Translations under genes and position numbers: made by a program
Part shown: piece after piece, positions 7,542-12,834 of the stretch
Layout: every line of letters begins with the position of its first letter
Position numbering within the stretch: position 1 is the first letter of the stretch
Source of the DNA: Deltaproteobacteria bacterium
GTDB taxonomy: Bacteria; Desulfobacterota_B; Binatia; Binatales; Binataceae
Direction of reading: 5' to 3'
Assembly (NCBI GenBank): GCA_021827465.1
Contig: JAKAVX010000026.1
Span: forward strand, 1-12,834
Length of the DNA: 12,834 bases
Notes under the pieces: generated by a model
Told to the model about the DNA's origin: nothing
Database searches by the model: none
Seen by the model: the letters and a program-made list of their open reading frames with translations, nothing else

Positions 7542-8402
7542 ATGGATGGCGGGAATTTTGACCGCGACCGCTTCAAGCGCGAGCAGCGCGAGTCATGGGA
7601 CGCCGCCGCGCCGGGATGGGAAAAATGGTGGCCGCTGTTCGACGCGGGCGCGCGTCACGTCGCCGAGCGGCTGGTCGAACTCGCCCATGTTGCGCCGGGC
7701 TATCGCGTGCTCGATATCGCGACCGGAACCGGCGAGCCGGCGATAACCGCCGCGCGCAAGGTCGGCCCCGGCGGCCATGTTCTCGGAATCGATCATTCGG
7801 CCGGGATGCTCGAAGTCGCGCGCAGGCGCGCCGCCGCTTTGGGACTCGGCAACGTCGAGTACCGCCAGGGCGACGCCGAATCGTTCGCCCTTGCCGCGCA
7901 CTCGTTCGACGCGGCGCTGTGCCGATGGGGCCTGATGTTCGTTCCGGACCTCGACGCCGCGCTCGGCGGCGTGAAGAACGCCCTGGTAAAGGGCGGATGG
8001 TTCGCAACCGCGGTCTGGGCAACGCCGGACAAGGTGCCGATGCTCGGTATCGCGGCCGAGGCGGTTCGAAAAATCGCCCAACTGCCCGCGCCGTCGGGTC
8101 CGAGCTTCGATCCCTCGCGGCTCGGCGACACGTCGATCCTAGAAGGCGCGTTCGCACGCACCGGTTTTCGCGATATGACGATCGAGCGGATCATGGTCCC
8201 GTTCGAATTCGAGTCGGCGGAGGCTTTCCTGGAGTCGCGGCGCGATCTGTCGGCGCCGTTTCGCGCGATGCTCGCGGCGAGGCCGCCCGATGTACAGGCC
8301 CGTATCCTGGACGCGGTCGTAAGCGAGGCGCGCGAATACGCCGACGCCGAGGGCCGGGTGAGAACGTTGAACGAGTCGATCCTGTTCGCGGCGCGCGCGT
8401 AG
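7542..8402 (+). CDS. Class I SAM-dependent methyltransferase
   Basis: The 286-residue protein belongs to the class I, Rossmann-fold methyltransferases of UbiE/COQ5-like type. The SAM-binding motif I is VLDIATGTGEPAITAA (56-71). The acidic residue ending strand 2 is D84 in GIDHSAGML, followed by GDAESFAL (110-117), DAALCRWGLMFVPDLDAAL (123-141, motif IV plus the usual helix) and GGWFATAVWA (151-160). The C-terminal third (from about 185) is a substrate-side cap that I cannot assign. The frame stays open far upstream across the glycosyltransferase gene, but the true start is ATG 7542. AGGAG at 7528-7532 lies nine bases before it, and family homology begins there (FKREQRESWDAAAPGWEKW). The substrate is unknown. 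The 92-base gap before it shows no other clear element. Confidence 0.92.
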   Translation: MDGGNFDRDRFKREQRESWDAAAPGWEKWWPLFDAGARHVAERLVELAHVAPGYRVLDIATGTGEPAITAARKVGPGGHVLGIDHSAGMLEVARRRAAALGLGNVEYRQGDAESFALAAHSFDAALCRWGLMFVPDLDAALGGVKNALVKGGWFATAVWATPDKVPMLGIAAEAVRKIAQLPAPSGPSFDPSRLGDTSILEGAFARTGFRDMTIERIMVPFEFESAEAFLESRRDLSAPFRAMLAARPPDVQARILDAVVSEAREYADAEGRVRTLNESILFAARA

Positions 8403-8460
8403 CGGGATACCGCAGCGGTCGGTTCCCATCACGCGGGAGCCTCGCCTTCGGCGCAAGAAT

Positions 8461-9248
8461 ATGGCGAGGCCGGACCGAATGAAGCTCGAGCGCACTCTCG
8501 AATCGGTGAAATTCCTGTCGGGGCGCTTTTACGGCAACCCGCTGGCGGCGTGGGTGGCCGCCGCGGCGGTGGCGGTGCTCGTCTTCGCGGTGCTGCGCAC
8601 GGCCAAAGGCGTGCTCGCAAAACGCCTCGCCCGGTTTGCCGCGAAGACGGCGACGAGAATCGACGATCTCGTCGTCGAGGTGGTGCGCGCGACCAGCACG
8701 CTATTCCTGCTGGCGCTGGCGCTGTATGCGGGTTCGCTCGCGCTCGTGCTCGGGCCGCATCCGGAGAGATTCGTTCTCGCGCTGGTGACGATCGCCTTTC
8801 TGTGGCAGGCGGGACTGTGGGGCACGCGTATCCTGGATTTCACAATCGCCGAGCTGGTCGCCTCGCGCGCGGCCGAGGGCAACGGCGGACTCGCCACGAT
8901 GAAAGGCGCGGTGAGCTTCCTCGCACCCGTATCCGAAGCCTCTCGGGCGAGGAACTGAGCAACGTGCGCTTCGACCGCGCGCATTTCAAGGAGTACGGCG
9001 ACTCCTCGCTCAACTTCGAGGTCGTCTACTACGTGCTCAGCCCCGACTACACGGTTTACATGGATATCCAGCAGGCGATTAACCTTGCTATCTTCCGGAA
9101 AAGCCAGGACCAGGGGATCGGTTTCGCCTTTGCGACCCGCGAGGTCTACGTGCATCAGGTGGGAGCCGCGCCGCCGGCTTCGGATCCGACCTCGCCGCCC
9201 GCGCCCGTTGAAGAATCCGCAAACACGCCCGCGCGCCGCAAGGAATAG
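8461..9248 (+). pseudogene. Mechanosensitive ion channel (MscS family), two internal deletions
   Basis: This is a broken small-conductance mechanosensitive channel gene. Frame 1 (8461-8958) encodes the N-terminal membrane region, with hydrophobic helices AAWVAAAAVAVLVFAVL, TLFLLALALYAGSLALVLG and FVLALVTIAFLWQAGLWG, up to MKGAVSFLA. The reading then jumps to another frame at about 8920-8924. There TRIRSLSGEEL (8925-8957) is the turn normally found well after the pore helix, and it is followed at once by NVRFDRAHFKEYGDSSLNF (from 8961) of the C-terminal domain. The missing parts are the pore-lining TM3 helix and the beta domain start (junction 1), and the FSNxxLLxxRIxNY region up to the last domain (junction 2). 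The two-frame product could be at most about 260 residues and lacks the pore. In the actual frame, translation stops at 8958. ATG 8479 is an equally possible original start. The C-terminal tail (9165-9245) is Pro/Ala-rich. Confidence 0.85.
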
Positions 9249-9275
9249 GACTCGCGCCGCGGCTTCGCGCCGCTC

Positions 9276-9304
9276 GTGTCACGGGCGCGCGATGCTGCTA
9301 TATG
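9276..9304 (+). promoter_or_regulatory. Weak candidate promoter for the selenoprotein gene
   Basis: GTGTCA (9276-9281) and TATATG (9299-9304) each match 4 of 6 consensus bases, with a 17-base spacer and the start codon 27 bases downstream. It is the only reasonable sigma70-like pair that I see in the gap 9249-9330 and is weak evidence. Confidence 0.2.
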
Positions 9305-9330
9305 GTTGGGAAGCCGCCGGAGGTTGGGCC

Positions 9331-10143
9331 ATGAAGCCTATAGCCTATGTCGAACGCCTGAACCGTTTCTACCAGACGCAGGGTTTTCCGCCCTACCAAT
9401 GGACGGTCAACGAAACGGCGCCGATTACGCCGCTTCGAAAGCCGCTTTCCCGATGCCGGGTCGCGATGCTGACCTCGGGCGGCGTCTCGTGCGGGAACGC
9501 ACCGCCCTTCAACCCGCAGGCGCGCAACGATCTTCGCCTCGACACGGTACCCTCCGACATCGACTCGGGCTTTTTCGCGATCAACGACGACTATTACAAC
9601 CACTCCGACGCCGATCGCGATATCAACTGCATATTCCCGATCGACCGCCTGCGCGAGCTTGCGGCCAAAGGCGTTATCGGCGAGGTCGCGACGAACCATT
9701 ACAGCGGCTTCATGGGGCGTATCTATGTCCGCGGCGCGGTGGTCAGCGAAGCCGCGCCGGCGCTCGCGCGAAAACTCAAAGAGGACGGGGTCGACGCTTT
9801 CCTCCTGGTACCCGCTTGACCGCTCGACCACCAGACCGTTGGTCTGGTCGCAAGGGTAATCGAGGAAGCGGGGATTCCGACCGTGGTGATTTCAACCGGC
9901 AGAGATTTGAGCGCGCAGGTCCTGCCGCCGCGCACCGTGTTCGTGAACTTCCCGATGGGAAATCCGTTCGGACGCCCGTTCGACGCCGCGATGCAGCGAA
10001 CGATCCTGCTCGACGCGCTGCACGCGCTCGAGACGATGACTTCGGGCGGAACGCTCGTCGACCTGCCCTACGAATGGCATGAGGATTTCGCGGTGCATCT
10101 CGGCTCCGGCGCAAGAAAGTCGTCTCTTGAGCCGGCCGACTAA
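9331..10143 (+). CDS. GrdB-like selenoprotein (glycine/sarcosine/betaine reductase selenoprotein B family), in-frame TGA = Sec163
   Basis: I read this as one 270-residue protein with selenocysteine at residue 163 (TGA 9817-9819). ATG 9331 has GGAGG at 9319-9323, seven bases away. Before the TGA lies EDGVDAFLLVPA. The same frame then continues without a break as PLDHQTVGLVARVIEEAGIPTVVIST, then VFVNFPMGNPFGRPF, up to TAA at 10141. This matches the order around Sec in GrdB: DAVILTST-U-GTC, then EIERAGIPVV, then IPHPLGxP. The protein is much shorter than GrdB of about 435 residues, and the two cysteines of the GrdB UxxCxxC motif are D166 and T169. Other cysteines are C42, C54 (SGGVSCGNAPPF) and C100. 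GrdB proteins are subunits of reductases that cleave glycine, betaine or sarcosine. No grdA, grdC, grdD or thioredoxin gene is nearby, so the reaction here is unknown. A true stop (gene decay) is the main alternative, but the downstream frame is fully conserved-looking. Confidence 0.85.
9825..9850 (+). promoter_or_regulatory. Candidate bacterial SECIS hairpin
   Basis: Starting six bases after the TGA, ACCAGACC (9830-9837) pairs perfectly with GGTCTGGT (9841-9848) around the loop GTT (9838-9840). CGA 9825-9827 can pair with TCG 9848-9850 if 9828-9830 are bulged instead. The loop is 18 bases from the TGA, within the range known for SelB-bound bacterial SECIS elements, and begins with GU as in the E. 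coli fdhF loop. The hairpin also encodes the HQTVGLV residues, so it carries two constraints. Confidence 0.6.
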
Positions 10144-11704
10144 GCCCGCAAGCGCCACCGCGCGCAGCAGGTCACTGTTCCGTTATTCGCCGGCGCTCAT
10201 CCTCGTCGCGATCGCGATCGCCGACGCCGACCGGCTGGCGGACCCGGATCTCTGGTGGCATTTGCGCGTCGGCCAAGCCGTCCTCGCTCAGGGTCATCCG
10301 CCCTGGCTGAATCTTCATTCGTACGCGGTCCCGGCCAATCCCTTCATCGACACCCAGTGGCTCGCCGAAGTGCTCATGGCCCTGGCCTACAACGCCTTGG
10401 GAGTATTCGGCCTCAAAATTCTCAAGCTGCTGTGCACGGGATCCACGATCCTGTTCCTGGCGGTCGCGATGGGTGAGACGGGAGCGCCGACGCTGGTGCA
10501 GTTCGGCGTGCTGACGGGTTCGGCGGTCGCGATGGCGTGGGTGATGGAATTCCGGCCTTTGCTTTTCACGTTCGCGTTGCTGAGCGCGATGCTCGCGATG
10601 CTGGCGCGGGAGAATCGTGGCCGGCGAACGGCGCTGTGGCTTACGATCCCGATGCTGGCGGTGTGGGCGAATCTTCACGGCGGGTTCATCATGGGCCTTG
10701 CGGCGCTCGGCGTCTTCAGTACGGTTGTCTGCGCGCGGGACGTTGTCGCCGGGCGGGGGCTCGCACGCGCATTTCGGCTTTTCGGGATTACCGCTGCGGC
10801 GGCGCTCGCGACGCTGATAACGCCGTATGGAGTGGAGACGTGGCTCGCAATCGTCCGTGCGCTTCGCAATCCCTATACGCGCGTCGTAATAAGCGAGTGG
10901 CAGTCGCTGCCGACCGCAATACTGGGGCAATGGCATTCGAGGCCGGGCGGCGTGGTTTATATCGCAATCGCCGTGATACTGTTCGCGGCGCTTGCGATTT
11001 CGCTTTGGCTCGCACCGACGGCTGACGATCTGCCGCTGGTGGCCTTCGCCGGGGTAACGATCGTTTCCGCGTACATGGCGGTTCGTAATCTGCCGATCGC
11101 GGTAATCGCGACCGCAACCCCGCTCACCCGCCATCTGGGACTCGCGGTGGCGGACTGGCGAACAAAGCGAGGCCGCCCGGCCGACCCGTCGCCGCAACGC
11201 GCAAGCCCCGGCAATCAATTGGCCATGACCGCGATTGCGATTGTGATCGCGATCGAGAGCGGCTTTTTCTCGAATCGGCTCGAATCGGGTGACACCTGCC
11301 CGGTCGGAGCGGTGCGGTTCATGAAGGAGCATCATCTGCACGGCAAGGTGCTCAACAACTTCATATGGAACGGGTATCTCATCTGGCATTTGGAGCCCGC
11401 GAGCAGGATTTTCATCGACGGCCGCTACGACTTCGCCTATCCCGTAAGCTTCATCGGTGAATACCTGCGCTTCCATTTCGCGCTTCCAGGAGGTGCGCAG
11501 GTGCTGGAGAAATATCCTCCCGATTACGTACTGATCTCTCCGCGCGAGGGCGCGTTTAAACTGATGGAGTCGCGCTCGGGATGGAAACTTATCTACCGCG
11601 ACGGCCGCTCGGCCCTGTTCACCCGCGCGGACTCGCCGGCCGCGCAGCTTCCTGGTGTCCCGTTGATCGTGAACGGCAAGGCTCCTGCCTGCTACTTCCC
11701 GTGA
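10127..11704 (+). CDS. Polytopic membrane protein, GT-C-like (tandem copy 1)
   Basis: The 525-residue integral membrane protein has about ten hydrophobic segments and a soluble C-terminal domain. Near the N-terminus is RLADPDLWWHLRVGQ (36-50), an acidic/His loop motif reminiscent of GT-C glycosyltransferases. AVWANLHGGFIMGL and TPYG follow in the middle. The C-terminal part has LNNFIWNGYLIWHL and RIFIDGRYDFAY, a block seen in a family of uncharacterised membrane proteins often labelled glycosyltransferase-like. Function is not established. I prefer TTG 10127 as start. It aligns with the TTG of copy 2, and an earlier ATG at 10079 would add only residues antiparallel in sense to nothing conserved, lying inside the selenoprotein gene. 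With TTG 10127 the gene overlaps the selenoprotein end by 17 bases, so the two may be cotranscribed. Only a weak AAGAAAG precedes the start. Confidence 0.82.
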   Translation: MSRPTKPASATARSRSLFRYSPALILVAIAIADADRLADPDLWWHLRVGQAVLAQGHPPWLNLHSYAVPANPFIDTQWLAEVLMALAYNALGVFGLKILKLLCTGSTILFLAVAMGETGAPTLVQFGVLTGSAVAMAWVMEFRPLLFTFALLSAMLAMLARENRGRRTALWLTIPMLAVWANLHGGFIMGLAALGVFSTVVCARDVVAGRGLARAFRLFGITAAAALATLITPYGVETWLAIVRALRNPYTRVVISEWQSLPTAILGQWHSRPGGVVYIAIAVILFAALAISLWLAPTADDLPLVAFAGVTIVSAYMAVRNLPIAVIATATPLTRHLGLAVADWRTKRGRPADPSPQRASPGNQLAMTAIAIVIAIESGFFSNRLESGDTCPVGAVRFMKEHHLHGKVLNNFIWNGYLIWHLEPASRIFIDGRYDFAYPVSFIGEYLRFHFALPGGAQVLEKYPPDYVLISPREGAFKLMESRSGWKLIYRDGRSALFTRADSPAAQLPGVPLIVNGKAPACYFP

Positions 11705-11728
11705 GCGCGCGCGAGCAGGAGGTGTCCG

Positions 11729-11908
11729 GTGTTTCACGCGTGCGACGAAATCGCGATGCGCGCTCAGTTCGGGCCGCGCAGCCGCTCCGCCACCGGTGGC
11801 GTCAGGATATTGTGCCGGCAGGACGTCAACTTCGCGCGGCCGTCGCCGCTCGATGACTTGGCTCGCACCGCAGAGCATGGTTACCTTCATCCGGGGGCAT
11901 ACAATTGA
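11729..11908 (+). CDS. Possible small protein, 59 aa, GTG start
   Basis: This is the only coding candidate in the 264-base gap between the tandem membrane proteins. GTG 11729 is preceded by a perfect AGGAGG at 11717-11722, six bases away, and the frame runs to TGA 11906-11908. The product (VFHACDEIAMRAQF... ending HPGAYN) has two cysteines, no hydrophobic segment and no motif I recognise. In sequence this GC-rich, an open stretch of this length is expected by chance, so the ribosome site is the main support. The start lies 24 bases after copy 1 ends, which would suit an operon position. Otherwise the gap shows nothing but a 14-base palindrome at 11788-11801. Confidence 0.28.
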   Translation: MFHACDEIAMRAQFGPRSRSATGGVRILCRQDVNFARPSPLDDLARTAEHGYLHPGAYN

Positions 11909-11968
11909 GCAACGTGAGGGTTTCGCGATGAACCTCGGCTTCGCTTTCAGCACGAGAAAGACCGTCCC

Positions 11969-12834
11969 TTGAACCAATCGATACAGCCCGGGAGCGTTAC
12001 CGCGCGCAGCAGTTCACTGTTCCGTTATTCGCCGGCCCTGGTTCTGATGGCGATCGTTATCGCCGACGCGGGTCGGCTTGCGGACCCGGATCTCTGGGGG
12101 CATCTGCGCCTCGGCCAGGCGACGCTCAGCCAGGGCCATCCGCCCTGGAGCGACATCTATTCCTACTCGGTACCGGGCCATCGGCTCATCGACCACGAAT
12201 GGCTCACCGAAGTCTGCCTGGCCTGGGTCTATAACGGCTTGGGCGTGATCGGGCTCAAGATACTGAAGTTCCTGTGCACCGCGTCCACGATCGTGTTCCT
12301 TGCCGCCGCGATGGGCGCGAGCGAAGCGCCGACCCTGGTGCAGTTCGGCGTGCTGATCGCCTCGGCGGTCGCGATCATGCCGCAGATGCAGTTCCGCCCG
12401 CAGCTTTTTACGTTTGCGATGCTGAGCGCGATGCTCGCGATTCTGGCGAAGGAAAATCGCCAGCGGCGCGCGCCGCTATGGCTCGTGGTCCCGATGATGG
12501 CGGTGTGGGCGAACCTTCACGGCGGGTTCATCATGGGCCTGGCCACGCTCGGCGTCTTCAGCACGGTGTCCTGCGCGCAGGATTTTGCCGCCGGACGCGG
12601 GCTTTCGCGCGCGTGGCGGCTTTTCGGAGTCAGCGCAGCCGCGGCGCTCGCGACGCTGGTTACGCCCTACGGCGCGGGTATCTGGCTGGCGGTGCTGCGG
12701 GCGCTCGCAAATCCGTACACCGGCAAGGTGGTGATGGACTGGCAGTCGCTGCCGATAGCCATACTGGGGCAATGGTATTCGAAGCCGGGCGGCGTGGTTT
12801 ATATCGCAATCGCCGTGATGCTGTTCGCGGCGCT
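11969..12834 (+). CDS. Polytopic membrane protein, GT-C-like (tandem copy 2, 3' truncated by window)
   Basis: This is a second copy of the preceding membrane protein, open to the window end with 288 codons visible. It starts at TTG 11969, preceded by GAGAAAG at 11953-11959. Residues SLFRYSPAL, LADPDLWGHLR, APTLVQFGVL, AVWANLHGGFIMGLA, TPYG, WQSLP and PGGVVYIAIAV align to copy 1 with a constant offset of 1842 bases and no net gap. My hand alignment gives about 69 percent identical residues. The WWH of copy 1 is WGH here, a change inside the probable active-loop motif. The C-terminal soluble domain lies beyond the window. It is probably a tandem paralogue with a related but possibly different substrate; function is unknown. 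Confidence 0.85.
   Translation, partial: MNQSIQPGSVTARSSSLFRYSPALVLMAIVIADAGRLADPDLWGHLRLGQATLSQGHPPWSDIYSYSVPGHRLIDHEWLTEVCLAWVYNGLGVIGLKILKFLCTASTIVFLAAAMGASEAPTLVQFGVLIASAVAIMPQMQFRPQLFTFAMLSAMLAILAKENRQRRAPLWLVVPMMAVWANLHGGFIMGLATLGVFSTVSCAQDFAAGRGLSRAWRLFGVSAAAALATLVTPYGAGIWLAVLRALANPYTGKVVMDWQSLPIAILGQWYSKPGGVVYIAIAVMLFAA

Noticed and set aside
9250..9275. GC-rich short hairpin after the MscS remnant as a terminator
   Set aside because: The stem is only about five base pairs and no T-run follows it.
9883..10143. Independent 86-residue protein starting at ATG 9883
   Set aside because: It is the C-terminal part of the selenoprotein in the same frame as the upstream half; an isolated start would cut the conserved EEAGIPTVVIST strand.
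11788..11801. Perfect 14-base palindrome in the gap between the paralogues
   Set aside because: In about 12.8 kb of GC-rich DNA roughly one such palindrome is expected by chance, and nothing nearby suggests an operator.
10172..11977. 601-codon open frame on the minus strand opposite membrane protein copy 1
   Set aside because: The product is an Arg/His/Gln-rich mirror of a membrane protein, and the opposite strand has clear family blocks shared with copy 2.

Overview
The window is about 12.8 kb of GC-rich bacterial chromosome. Almost every real gene is on the + strand and gaps are short. A 5'-truncated topA is followed by folate-dependent trmFO and a Ppx/GppA phosphatase, an ordinary housekeeping block. 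TrmFO use, an in-frame selenocysteine codon in a GrdB-like gene, Ppx and two kinds of GT-C-like membrane protein would fit an uncultured deltaproteobacterial-type or Binatota-type soil or sediment bacterium. That placement is inference, and no rRNA or ribosomal protein is present to settle it.

Layout. Positions 1-3522 hold topA (C-terminal part), trmFO and ppx/gppA; the last two overlap by 4 bases. Positions 3606-4022 hold an unrecognised 138-residue protein. Positions 4023-5717 are a disturbed stretch. It contains an AT-rich minus-strand remnant of a GSU2403-type nucleotidyltransferase that has lost its N-terminal half. Head-to-head with it lies an intact, Tat-exported Fe/Mn-superoxide-dismutase-like gene that lacks the first metal-binding histidine. 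A near-perfect inverted repeat follows, just upstream of a HU/IHF gene (5718-5987). Next come a GT-C membrane glycosyltransferase (6028-7449), a class I SAM methyltransferase (7542-8402) and a MscS-type channel gene ruined by two internal deletions (8461-9248).

The most notable gene is at 9331-10143. It reads as one 270-residue GrdB-like selenoprotein with an in-frame TGA at 9817-9819, and a hairpin that could act as a bacterial SECIS element starts within a few bases of that codon. An ordinary gene caller would split it into a false 162-residue protein and an orphan C-terminal fragment. Its Sec motif lacks both cysteines of the classical GrdB UxxCxxC motif. Its stop overlaps the first of two tandem, roughly 70 percent identical polytopic membrane proteins (10127-11704 and 11969 to the window end). 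These keep the same register (offset 1842 bases) throughout the visible part and both appear to start at TTG. A possible 59-codon ORF with a perfect AGGAGG lies between them.

I see no tRNA, rRNA, CRISPR array or intact insertion sequence. The 'undescribed' content is mainly the orphan recoded selenoprotein, the altered SOD-like protein and the recent gene decay around them, not a clear multi-gene defence or biosynthetic system.
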